Shown: positions 1 to 8,334 of the stretch, one piece after another | Layout of the letters: each line of letters starts with the position of its first letter | Numbering within the stretch: the first letter of the stretch is position 1 | Assembly (NCBI GenBank): GCA_025782575.1 | Contig: JALGYY010000002.1 | Location: forward strand, 38,729-102,728 | DNA: 64,000 nt | Origin: a bacterium | GTDB lineage: Bacteria; Orphanbacterota; Orphanbacteria; Orphanbacterales; Orphanbacteraceae | Reading direction: 5' to 3' | Translations under genes and position numbers: made by a program | Notes under the pieces: model-generated | Told to the model about the DNA's origin: nothing | Seen by the model: only the letters and a program-made list of their open reading frames with translations | Databases searched by the model: none

Positions 1-2
1 AG

Positions 3-176
3 CCGGATTCTCTTTCCTTCTACGCCGAAAAGTTCGGCACACCTTTTGTACTTTTCTATGAAGTAGAACTCAAAGGAGTCGGTTCGGACTATGAGGTTCT
101 CGCACAGGATCACGACTCGGCTCTAATCCGGCTTCTTGACCACGGGCCATGGGATGATCCGCAGAGTGAATCATAA
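3..176 (+). CDS. C-terminal fragment of an unidentified protein (cut by window edge)
   Basis: The third forward frame is open from the window edge to a TAA at 174-176, giving 57 residues that end in DDPQSES. The composition (SFYAEKFGTPFVLFYEVEL, then an acidic tail) looks like a real globular C terminus and not a random frame. It overlaps the start of the next gene by 23 bases if that gene begins at the ATG at 154, which suggests the two are co-transcribed. No family is recognisable from this piece. Confidence 0.5.
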   Translation, partial: PDSLSFYAEKFGTPFVLFYEVELKGVGSDYEVLAQDHDSALIRLLDHGPWDDPQSES

Positions 177-1662
177 ACTTCGCCATTACCTGGTATGCGC
201 GGTCCCGTTGTACGTGGTCCTTTTCGCCATGTCCTGTGGGTCGCCAGTTGATAACGGTACGGCAGGAGCGATTAGAACAATGGTTCGGCGGGCCGGCCTG
301 GAGAGTGCTCACTGCGGTCTGCTCGTTCGGGAAGTTGATTCGGGCGACGTCTGCCTGGCACTGAACGCCGAGCGTCTCTTTGTTCCCGCTTCCACTCTGA
401 AATTACTGACGACCTATGCCTCACTCCTCAGGTTTGGGCCGGATCATCGTTTTGCGACCACGCTCTGGGTGTCGAAAGAGGGGACTGACTCGGGCACCGC
501 ACAGACGGTTGTTCTTCGAGGGGGGGGGGATCCGTTCCTGGCTGACAAAGAGTGGGACAATGCGGTTCCCTCCCCATTCACATCGCTGATCTCCGGCTTG
601 AAAGCGCGGGGAATTACCCAAATAGGGGGCGACGTCCTCGTCGATGCTTCCCTCTTCGGCGACCGCATGATTCCGGATGACTGGTCGTCCGGTGACCGGG
701 GGAAGTTCTACGCAGCGCCGATCAGTTCGATAAGCGTGGGGCACAACGTCATCATCGCCGACATTCGCCCCGGTCCATCTCTCGGAAAATCCGCAGCCGT
801 GCGCATCCTTCCGGACCTGCCGTCATACATCGCTCTCAGGACGAACGCGCTGACAGCGCCACGACGGGCGCGTTCCGTGACCGCCAGGCTACGACTATCG
901 GGGGACACTCTCGACGTCAGCGGCGCCATCGGCATCGCCAGGGAGAGCGCCCGCCTGGCGGTCGCCGTTCAGGATCCCGCCACATATGCCGGCCGGTGGT
1001 TCGCCCACTCACTGGCGTTAAGCGGTATTACGGTCGAAGGGGATGTGCGTGCCACATATGAGCCGATGGATTACGGGGATTACGAAATTGTGGCCACACA
1101 TCAGTCGGATCCCCTCTCCGAGATCGTCAAGCGTATCCTTCACGAGAGCGACAATCTCGGCGCCGAGTGTCTGGCGCGACACGTCGATCTTGGACAGAGC
1201 AGCGATTTTGCAGAATCTTCCCCTGGTGAAGAACCTGAAGCGCCCCTTCTTCAAATCTTAAGAAACCGGGGTTTTCCTGGTGACCCTCCCGCGAAAATCA
1301 CGGACGGTTCAGGCCTTTCCCGGACGAATCTACTCGCCCCGGTTCACCTGGCCTGGGTTCTGACTCACGCGGCCGGTGAGGATGAATTCGACTTTCCCGC
1401 GACTTTTCCCCGTGCCGACGACCATGCCGGATTTGAAAAACATCCGATGTCTCCAGAACACGGGAATCGTGTGGCAGCCAAGACCGGGTCCTTTCAAAAC
1501 ACGCGCTGTCTGGCAGGGTATTACTTCAACGAACAGGGCGATCCCGCTTACGCGTTTGCCATCATGGTGAACGGGCTTGCAGGCAGCAGCGATCCGGCGA
1601 TCGACTTCGAAACACTTGTCATCGATGAGATCTCTCGAATCGCTTCTCGCGGGGGTCGCTAG
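154..1662 (+). CDS. dacB: D-alanyl-D-alanine carboxypeptidase/endopeptidase, PBP4 type (peptidase S13)
   Basis: About 502-residue penicillin-binding protein that trims or cleaves peptidoglycan stem peptides in the periplasm. All three serine-active-site motifs are visible: SxxK as S80-T-L-K83, SxN as S332-D-N, and KTG at residues 443-445. The N terminus has Arg/Lys, a hydrophobic run and a Cys at position 28 (FAMSC), so it may be a lipoprotein, although the lipobox is weak. Length and motif spacing fit the S13 family. I prefer the ATG at 154; an in-frame TTG at 136 would add six residues that do not look like a signal peptide. No clear Shine-Dalgarno sequence is visible, which fits coupling to the overlapping upstream gene. 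It converges with the minus-strand gene that ends at 1673. Confidence 0.9.
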   Translation: MIRRVNHKLRHYLVCAVPLYVVLFAMSCGSPVDNGTAGAIRTMVRRAGLESAHCGLLVREVDSGDVCLALNAERLFVPASTLKLLTTYASLLRFGPDHRFATTLWVSKEGTDSGTAQTVVLRGGGDPFLADKEWDNAVPSPFTSLISGLKARGITQIGGDVLVDASLFGDRMIPDDWSSGDRGKFYAAPISSISVGHNVIIADIRPGPSLGKSAAVRILPDLPSYIALRTNALTAPRRARSVTARLRLSGDTLDVSGAIGIARESARLAVAVQDPATYAGRWFAHSLALSGITVEGDVRATYEPMDYGDYEIVATHQSDPLSEIVKRILHESDNLGAECLARHVDLGQSSDFAESSPGEEPEAPLLQILRNRGFPGDPPAKITDGSGLSRTNLLAPVHLAWVLTHAAGEDEFDFPATFPRADDHAGFEKHPMSPEHGNRVAAKTGSFQNTRCLAGYYFNEQGDPAYAFAIMVNGLAGSSDPAIDFETLVIDEISRIASRGGR

Positions 1663-1672
1663 CCCCCACCTC

Positions 1673-3157
1673 TCACCGGAGCCGCATGATCTTCGCAACT
1701 CCATCCTGACTGCCGGCCCCCCGGATTCTGGCAAAATACGGCCCGGACGCTGCCGCCACTCCTGACGTATTGAGTCCGTCCCAATGAACGGATGTTCCTC
1801 CGCCCGGTAACTCGAGCGCTCGAACCAGGCGCCCCACAATGTCGTAGATTTCGACAGACCTCGTGGCACCGATCGGGCGGTTGGTGCGGATCTCCGTACC
1901 TCCCCGAGTAACGCTCGGCATGGCGACCAACCGGAGAGGTGAATCGAGTTCGGGCAGCGGGGTTGCCACATCGGTCGGATCGAAAGGGACCCAGTCGCAA
2001 ATCCATTCGACCTCGAAGAGCGGAAATACATAGTCGAAGTTATTGGGGAAGATTGTGAAGGTTATATCCAGGCCGTCATTCACGGCTTGTTTGGAACTGC
2101 TCGTCTGCGTAACGGTTACGACGTCGAAGTTAAGGTCCTGCAGATGCCCTTCGGTGAAAATCATTCGAATACATGAGGTTCCACGTGGTGCACCCCCGCC
2201 ATCCCGCAAGAGCAAACCTGTTGTAATCGCGAGCCCCCCCTCGCCGTGAAAAGGATCGGGAGGATATATGATCTCGGGCGTCCACCCGTTGGCCGGCGAA
2301 AAGTCGACCGAGATCTGAAATTCCGCCTCGAAGAATCCTTGTGCGTCATTCCACATTATCGTGGAGTGCCCGATCTCGCCGCCAAGAGCGGTCTGGACCT
2401 GGAAGTCGGCGGTCAGATCGGTCGTCCCGCCCACAGGCGTGATGCTCTCGAAAACCATGTCAGTCCGATAGAGAGGCTGGCCGAACAGATCATAGGTGCT
2501 CCAGGCAAGAGGAGAGGAAGGCATGGGCGGAGCCTGTGTGGCGACCAGGTGGGGATTTAGGTCGGGCATGATCGCCCCTGACCGATGAAACCGAATGTCT
2601 GTCACCTCAAAAATCGCGTCGCTGCCGTTTCCGTCGAGCGTAAGGCTGATAAATTCTGCCGCCGTCACGTCAGCATTGCACCAGTTATCGATCGACCATG
2701 AGATAGATCCGGAAGTACTCGCCGGGAATTCCTTGATCCCACAGGCAAAAGTTCCGTCACCGGTTGCGAGTGTGAGAGCTGCACCGGGCGTGACAAAGCT
2801 GAAATCCACCTCCACGCGATCGAACGTGCCATTCCGGGTGATGTCGTTCGGGAAACCCCAGTCGTATTTGAAGCGGACCTTGCCGTCTCCAATAATGAGC
2901 ACCTCCGCCGCGTCATCGCCGTAAGTCGGAACAAGTTGCGCCGAGATGAAGTCACCAGGTCCCGCAGGTTCCAGAATCACCGTGCGTGGGGACCAGATGA
3001 CATGAGATGGAGCGTCCACAAAAATGTCATTCTCCTGATAGGCGTCGGTGGTCTGGAAAAAGAAAGGTGCGACTTCGAAGTCGTCGATCGGATTGAGCGC
3101 CAGGGCGGGGACGGCTATGGCTACCAGAACCATGATGAACAGCAGTTTTCTTGGCAT
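1673..3157 (-). CDS. secreted protein with C-terminal type IX/FlgD-like sorting domain
   Basis: 494 residues starting with a clear signal peptide (MPRKLLFIMVLVAIAVPALA). The body is beta-rich with no enzyme motif that I recognise. The last ~85 residues form the Ig-like FlgD/Por-secretion domain: RSVEIYDIVGRLVRALELP, a VHWDGLNTSG turn, GPYFARIRG and a final AKIMRLR. In the FCB group such domains direct export through the outer membrane and surface attachment. It stands alone on the minus strand, about 120 bases downstream of the operon at 3280-6164. Cargo function is unknown; the sorting call is firm. Confidence 0.8.
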   Translation of the reverse strand: MPRKLLFIMVLVAIAVPALALNPIDDFEVAPFFFQTTDAYQENDIFVDAPSHVIWSPRTVILEPAGPGDFISAQLVPTYGDDAAEVLIIGDGKVRFKYDWGFPNDITRNGTFDRVEVDFSFVTPGAALTLATGDGTFACGIKEFPASTSGSISWSIDNWCNADVTAAEFISLTLDGNGSDAIFEVTDIRFHRSGAIMPDLNPHLVATQAPPMPSSPLAWSTYDLFGQPLYRTDMVFESITPVGGTTDLTADFQVQTALGGEIGHSTIMWNDAQGFFEAEFQISVDFSPANGWTPEIIYPPDPFHGEGGLAITTGLLLRDGGGAPRGTSCIRMIFTEGHLQDLNFDVVTVTQTSSSKQAVNDGLDITFTIFPNNFDYVFPLFEVEWICDWVPFDPTDVATPLPELDSPLRLVAMPSVTRGGTEIRTNRPIGATRSVEIYDIVGRLVRALELPGGGTSVHWDGLNTSGVAAASGPYFARIRGAGSQDGVAKIMRLR

Positions 3158-3279
3158 CGGTATTCCTCCGGGACAGGTTCGTTATCGGTGAGTGGCTTCT
3201 ATCTGTAAAACCGCCAAAAAAGGACAGAACCCGACATCAGCCCGAAAGAAAGATTGAGATGGTGTGGAATTCGAACGGA

Positions 3280-4677
3280 TCAGTTGTAATGAGCACCCTG
3301 GTTGATCCAGTCCTCGATAACAAGGATGTCCGATTCATTCATTGTCTGGAGCTGGATCGGCATCTGCGGGGCACCGAGCCATGGACCACGGAGCAGCGAA
3401 ATGAGAAGGCTGGTCGGCCCACGTCGTGGCCTGACCGGGGGGAATCGGCTCCCAGGCCCTCGCGCATCCTCCCACGTTTCCAATGAATAGTTACTGGTCC
3501 GGTCTATCGGGTTATGGCAGGTCGAGTTCGTACACCCGAATTCCCGAATGAGCGGTTGCACATCCCCTTCCCATGACACGATACGCGTGGTCACCTCAAA
3601 GAAGTTGGAACCGGTCTCCCCCAGTTTCCCCGCGATTACCACACCACCTGTCGAGACGTTCTCAGGGATCAGGACGACCACGCTGTCGGCTCGCCACCGT
3701 AAGATCTCCGCCTCGGCTCTTTCGCCGGTGCCCGAAGAAAAGAGGATACGGCGATCATATGGGGCATCGCCGAAATCGGGACCGAGAAAGAAGAGCGTAT
3801 CCCGAGCGAAAGTTCTAGATGGAAGCATCTCCCAAACTGCCGGGATCGGCGCAGGTGGAATAAGGAGCCGGAGAGAGAGGGCGTTACTCTCCCGCATCCC
3901 CACGATTACAATCACTTCGCCCGTCTCGGCATCTTCCGGCATGATGACTGAGAGAACAGTATCCGACCATTCGACCGGCGTCCCGGTCAAGCCTGCAAGA
4001 AATACCGACCCCGAATCGGGGGAGCCTCCGAACGCATTGCCGATAACTTGAATCGTATCCCCCGCGAATGCGCTATCCGGTACAAGAGCGATAATCGTCG
4101 GAGCGGGTGGCGCTTCAAACAGAACAAACGAGACGCTGTTGCTTTCAAGCCCGTCACGATTGATTCGAAGTTGACCCGACTGAGCATTCTCCCCGACGAC
4201 CAATTGAACGGTCGTATCATTGAAGGCGAAAATGTTCCCCATGTCGATGTCGTTCAAAGAGACCACGGGACCGGTTTCTTCGGCTTGGAATCCGAATCCA
4301 TTCACCTGAATCGTGTCGCCCGCCTCGGCCGTATCGGGCTCAACTCGTACGATATGTGGCTGCGTGCCGAGCGAGGCAAACGGGACCGCATTGCTTTCGC
4401 GATCTCCGCGGATGACCTGAACCGTCTTCCCGCGTACGTTCGGGACGATTGATGCGATGCGATCGTCAGCCCAGGAGACGATCTCACCGGCGGCATTCCC
4501 GAACAGTAGCCGGCTTTCGGGGCCGGCACCGAACTGTTCACCGGAGACAATGACCGTGTCCCCTTCCGTACCCGAAACCGGGTCGACCTGGTCAATGAAA
4601 GGGATACTCTCACGACCGAAATCGCTGCAGGAAAGTAAACAGGCAAGAGACAGAATGATTAACAGTGTTCGAATCAT
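3280..4677 (-). CDS. IPT/TIG-repeat lipoprotein with C-terminal cytochrome-like haem motif
   Basis: About 465 residues. The N terminus is a lipoprotein signal (LLIILSLACLLSC). Four IPT/TIG Ig-like repeats follow, each opening with a P(D/V)SG/PDTA-x-AGDTI-x-V-x-GxxFG pattern (residues ~25-360). The last ~90 residues carry CTNSTCH, a CX4CH variant of the c-type haem site, then YSLETWEDARGPG and a late APQMP with a possible Met ligand, closing with SDILVIEDWINQGAHYN. That tail resembles the cytochrome-like ends of planctomycete-type surface proteins. The start at 4677 overlaps the stop of the upstream acetyltransferase gene in an ATGA, indicating translational coupling. Likely an outer-membrane-anchored, possibly haem-carrying protein; redox activity is inference. 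Confidence 0.75.
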   Translation of the reverse strand: MIRTLLIILSLACLLSCSDFGRESIPFIDQVDPVSGTEGDTVIVSGEQFGAGPESRLLFGNAAGEIVSWADDRIASIVPNVRGKTVQVIRGDRESNAVPFASLGTQPHIVRVEPDTAEAGDTIQVNGFGFQAEETGPVVSLNDIDMGNIFAFNDTTVQLVVGENAQSGQLRINRDGLESNSVSFVLFEAPPAPTIIALVPDSAFAGDTIQVIGNAFGGSPDSGSVFLAGLTGTPVEWSDTVLSVIMPEDAETGEVIVIVGMRESNALSLRLLIPPAPIPAVWEMLPSRTFARDTLFFLGPDFGDAPYDRRILFSSGTGERAEAEILRWRADSVVVLIPENVSTGGVVIAGKLGETGSNFFEVTTRIVSWEGDVQPLIREFGCTNSTCHNPIDRTSNYSLETWEDARGPGSRFPPVRPRRGPTSLLISLLRGPWLGAPQMPIQLQTMNESDILVIEDWINQGAHYN

Positions 4678-5291
4678 GACAACCATCCACTGAAAGCAGG
4701 ATGATCCCCGATCGTGACCGGGGGCATTGCAGGCAACTTCAGAACGCGCACACGAGTCTTGCTGGCACCGAGCTTCATCCGGGCTGCGATTGACGGTGCA
4801 TTTGTCACGTCGACAAAGTTCGCAATCGTCCTGATTCCCTGTGCCGACATATGATCGTACACCGAACCGAGCAGGCGACCGAAGACTCCCCGCCCCCGAC
4901 TCTCGGGAAACACGAAACTGTTGTAGCTATAGACATACCCTTCCGGAACAGGGACAAGGGGAAGTTCGGGAACATGAATCACCGATTCATTGATCCATGT
5001 ATAGCCCGTGATCCCACTCTTCGAAAGCGCGACATAGCAGCGGCTCTCAATCGACCCTGCAAAATTGAAGTTTTGCTCGATCACGGTGCCTAGCTCCTTC
5101 TGAATCGACGAGAGGTTCTCATCCGTAGCGGGCCGCACATCGAAATCGCCCTCCAATGGTCCGTAGCGAGTGCCGGCAACGAGCGGCGTCTCACAGTAGT
5201 AGAGATCGTAGTAACGGACACCCACGCGGGCGAAAAGACGGCCGGCCGCCAGACGGAGGCTCGACTTCCCGTAACTTCTGCGAGAGCTCAT
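4674..5291 (-). CDS. GNAT-family N-acetyltransferase
   Basis: 205 residues. The acetyl-CoA binding motif A is visible as FPESRGRGVFGRLLGSVYDH (R/Q-x-x-G-x-G/A type, residues ~130-150), followed by the usual strand and helix with NAPSIAARMKLGA, where GNAT proteins typically have N-x-x-A-x-x-x-Y/L-x-x-x-GF. The N-terminal half is less conserved, so the acceptor is unknown. It lies 33 bases downstream of the keto-acid cleavage enzyme gene and overlaps the next gene by 4 bases, forming a three-gene operon. Neither neighbour suggests the substrate. Confidence 0.75.
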   Translation of the reverse strand: MSSRRSYGKSSLRLAAGRLFARVGVRYYDLYYCETPLVAGTRYGPLEGDFDVRPATDENLSSIQKELGTVIEQNFNFAGSIESRCYVALSKSGITGYTWINESVIHVPELPLVPVPEGYVYSYNSFVFPESRGRGVFGRLLGSVYDHMSAQGIRTIANFVDVTNAPSIAARMKLGASKTRVRVLKLPAMPPVTIGDHPAFSGWLS

Positions 5292-5324
5292 CGGCGGATC
5301 TCGGCAAGTTTGTTTCGGAGATTG

Positions 5325-6164
5325 CTATCCACGAACGAGGCCAAGCATCTCTCTCGCCTCGGACGTCGTTGCAATATCACGACCTACCGCCCGCGCGACT
5401 TCAACCACGCGCCTGACCAGCATCTCATTCGTCGCGAGGATCTTTCGTTCCTCGTCGAAGTAGATGTCATCTTCCAGTCCGATACGGACATGGCCACCGA
5501 ATGCGACCGAAAGGGCGGTTATGCGATTCCGGCACCGGCCGATGCCGGCGAGTGACCATACAGAGTCTTCGGGAAGCTCTCGAATCATCTGCCCTAAAGT
5601 AAGAAGATCATCCTGAGCGGTAGCGATATTGCCGACGAGTAAGTTGAAGTAGTGTGGAGGACGAAGCATGCCTTTGCGAATGAGGTAATTCGCGTAGTTG
5701 ATCATTCCGAGATCGAAGACTTCGAGTTCAGGCTTGATCTCGCTCTCGTGCATTTTGCCAAGTAAGCCCCGGATTATCTCGGGAGAGTTGACACTCGCCT
5801 GATTGGGGAAGTTCAACGACCCCAGCGTGAGACTCGCCATGTCCGGTTTCCGGTCACCATCGAGGGAGAGAACTTCGGCACGATCTTTTATGTCGGGTGA
5901 GCTACGCCCGCTGGTAGTGACGCAAAGGATCAGGTCGGGACAGGTTTCACGGATACCATCGATAATTTCGGCGAAGACTTCTTTCCGGGAAGTGGGCAAT
6001 TCCTCACTGTCCCTGGCGTGAAGATGGACGACCGAAGCTCCCAGTGAAGCGCACCGCCGGACATCCTGTACGATCTCATCGGTTGTGACCGGCACGTGCG
6101 GCGTGTTCGCCTTCATCGGGAGCATGCCGGTGGGTGTTAAATTGATGATCAGCTTGTCATACAT
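5325..6164 (-). CDS. beta-keto acid cleavage enzyme (BKACE, DUF849/Kce family)
   Basis: About 279 residues. Family members cleave a 3-keto acid with acetyl-CoA into a CoA ester and acetoacetate, for example 3-keto-5-aminohexanoate in lysine fermentation. Recognisable blocks are LIINLTPTG at the start, TTDEIVQDVRRCASLGASV, the metal-binding VVHLHARD, CVTTSGR, and LGMINYANYLIRKGML, with GIGRC and VRIGLEDDIYFD near the C terminus, a normal full-length pattern. I choose the ATG at 6164; an upstream in-frame TTG at 6194 would lie on a candidate -10 (TAGAAT, 6194-6199). It is the first gene of an operon with the acetyltransferase and the TIG lipoprotein. The exact substrate cannot be read from sequence. 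Confidence 0.85.
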   Translation of the reverse strand: MYDKLIINLTPTGMLPMKANTPHVPVTTDEIVQDVRRCASLGASVVHLHARDSEELPTSRKEVFAEIIDGIRETCPDLILCVTTSGRSSPDIKDRAEVLSLDGDRKPDMASLTLGSLNFPNQASVNSPEIIRGLLGKMHESEIKPELEVFDLGMINYANYLIRKGMLRPPHYFNLLVGNIATAQDDLLTLGQMIRELPEDSVWSLAGIGRCRNRITALSVAFGGHVRIGLEDDIYFDEERKILATNEMLVRRVVEVARAVGRDIATTSEAREMLGLVRG

Positions 6165-6472
6165 CTGCAGGGCTTTCGTAATTGAATGAGTCAATTCTAG
6201 CTTACTACTCTGCCGATGGCCAACTGATCATGAATTCTACCTGATGAGGGTTCTTTGACGGAAACCTGGATGCACCAATGGATTGCATCGGGATAATGCC
6301 ATATAGCAGCGATATGACAGGACCCCGATCTCACCCTGCATGTTCAACGGCAGTCATCGCGAGCACGCAGCAGATTGCCTGTGAGATGCCCTGGCTAGTT
6401 TTGTGTGGACAGTTCTGTAGGCTTTCGCTCACCCTTGGGCTTTCCTGAACACCTCTCTAGGAGCCTGGGAAA

Positions 6473-8314
6473 GTGCCGATGAGCGAACATCGAAAGGACA
6501 CCCTGTTCACCCCCCACGCGATTATGGTCGCCGTGGTGGCTACGGTATTCGCCACATGGCCCGTATTTCGTCTCGCCCGGGACTGGCCCCGGCTGGGTGA
6601 CCGCTTTCTGATATCCGTTTACTGCGAGCTTCTTTTCCTGGTGGCGGCGTTCGGTATCGGGTTTCTTGCCCGTCTCGTTCAACGGTCCGGCGGCACGGCA
6701 GCCCGGGGGGTCTGGATTTATCTCCTGACTCTCGTCCCCTGTGCGATCATTCTCTTTCAATCACAGAGGCCGACTTACGTTCTTGATCCGCCGGTTCTCA
6801 TTCCCATTACAATCGCGGCACTCGCGCTCATTCCGTTCGCCCTGTTCGCCGGCCGCCGCCTGACCCGGATGCCGGTTTCCACTGCCGGTGTCATTGCCTT
6901 TCATGCGCTGCTTCTCGCTCCCATTCTGGCCCCGCGAGACGGTTCCGGCGAAATTCCGTTCACCATGGGAACGCGGCAGGCGCCCGCCCTCCGAGTGTGC
7001 AATCTGCAATATGACGGCCTTTCCCTCGACCTTCTCGACCGGTATCTCGGTGACGGCTCCCTCCCTCATTTCGAAGCGTTTCTCGCCCGCGGATCCGCAG
7101 GGCATCTGCTCCCCCGTGTTTCCGAGCTGAATCCTTTTATTGACAGCTCCTCCCGGGGGATGCGAAGCCCCGTAATATGGACGAGCATCAACACCGGCCG
7201 TAACCCATACGATCACGGTATCCTCGACTTTCATTCGACCAGAATTCGATTTCTTTCCGATCCGATTCCGTTCCGGCTCCCTTTCAACTCCAGCTCCCTT
7301 CCCGGACGAATCCTCGGCGCGAGCAATATCACCGCGAACAGCTCGTTTGTCCGCGAACCGTTTGTCTGGGAGATTGCCGAAGCGGGGGGGCTCCTTTGCG
7401 GAACGCTCGGCGCACAGGTCACGTCCCCTCCCCCGCCGGTGGCCGGGTATCTGGTAGCGGACAACGCCCAGGTAGTGCGGAAGAGCGACTATTGGTTTCC
7501 GGAAGATCTGATGCAGCCTGACGAGCTGGAGAGATTCCGGCAGCTTTCCATAGACGACGAAATGAGCGAGTGGTTCGGATTCACAAGCGACGTGGATATC
7601 GACGAGCCTTTCACCGGCGGTCCTCGCATCGATCGATACAGCCATGCGGTATCACGTATCTTTCGAAAGGACTATCGTCTTGCGGAATTGGCGCTTTCCA
7701 TTGCTCCACGAACGATGCCCGATCTCCTGACTCTCTATTTCCCGGGCCCCGACGATGTGCAGCATTTCTTCTGGATGCACTCGTTCGAACCGGATGCGCC
7801 GATCGATCCCGAAGAGCGCGCTCGGTTCGAAAAGGTGATTCCGAATTACCTCCGGTTTCTGGACTACGTCCTCGGCGAGATGCAGCGGATCTTCGATCCT
7901 GCGACAACTGTGTTCGTCATTTCTTCCGACCACGGTCTCGGTTCCTATGACCGGCACACGTCGATTTCCCAGTTCATCCCGTCACTTGGCCGGGAACGGT
8001 ATCCCTTCAATACGGGGAATCACCGCAGGAGGGGCGTGTTTCTTCTGGCCGGGCCGGGCATCAAGGCGGGCCGGCGGCAGGAAGACGCTCACGAGGTTGA
8101 CGTAACACCGACGATCCTCCATCTGCTCGGTCTTCCCATTGCGGAAGACATGGATGGCCGGGTGATTACCGAGTCATTTGAATCGGATTTTGTGCGCGAT
8201 TATCCGCAGACCGGCATCCCATCTTATTCGCCCCTCCGCCGCTCCGGGGATCTCTGGCTTGAAGACTCGGAAGCGATTCGTGAACGACTGGAAGCGCTCG
8301 GCTACGTGGATTAG
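6473..8314 (+). CDS. membrane-anchored phosphodiesterase/nucleotide pyrophosphatase-like hydrolase (alkaline phosphatase superfamily)
   Basis: 613 residues. The first ~150 residues contain four to five hydrophobic membrane segments. The rest is a periplasmic alkaline-phosphatase-superfamily domain: a metal/nucleophile region near RVCNLQYDGLSLDLLDRYL, WTSINTGRNPYDHGILDF, the metal-binding FVISSDHGLGSYDRH, and the closing EVDVTPTILHLLGLPIAEDMDG. The family includes type I phosphodiesterases and lipid-modifying transferases. Start is GTG 6473, with AGGAG at 6459-6463 at good spacing; an ATG two codons later is too far from it. Divergent from the BKACE operon across about 280 bases, which should contain both promoters. 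Substrate unknown. Confidence 0.8.
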   Translation: MPMSEHRKDTLFTPHAIMVAVVATVFATWPVFRLARDWPRLGDRFLISVYCELLFLVAAFGIGFLARLVQRSGGTAARGVWIYLLTLVPCAIILFQSQRPTYVLDPPVLIPITIAALALIPFALFAGRRLTRMPVSTAGVIAFHALLLAPILAPRDGSGEIPFTMGTRQAPALRVCNLQYDGLSLDLLDRYLGDGSLPHFEAFLARGSAGHLLPRVSELNPFIDSSSRGMRSPVIWTSINTGRNPYDHGILDFHSTRIRFLSDPIPFRLPFNSSSLPGRILGASNITANSSFVREPFVWEIAEAGGLLCGTLGAQVTSPPPPVAGYLVADNAQVVRKSDYWFPEDLMQPDELERFRQLSIDDEMSEWFGFTSDVDIDEPFTGGPRIDRYSHAVSRIFRKDYRLAELALSIAPRTMPDLLTLYFPGPDDVQHFFWMHSFEPDAPIDPEERARFEKVIPNYLRFLDYVLGEMQRIFDPATTVFVISSDHGLGSYDRHTSISQFIPSLGRERYPFNTGNHRRRGVFLLAGPGIKAGRRQEDAHEVDVTPTILHLLGLPIAEDMDGRVITESFESDFVRDYPQTGIPSYSPLRRSGDLWLEDSEAIRERLEALGYVD

Positions 8315-8334
8315 TCCGGTATAGACTGCCGGCC

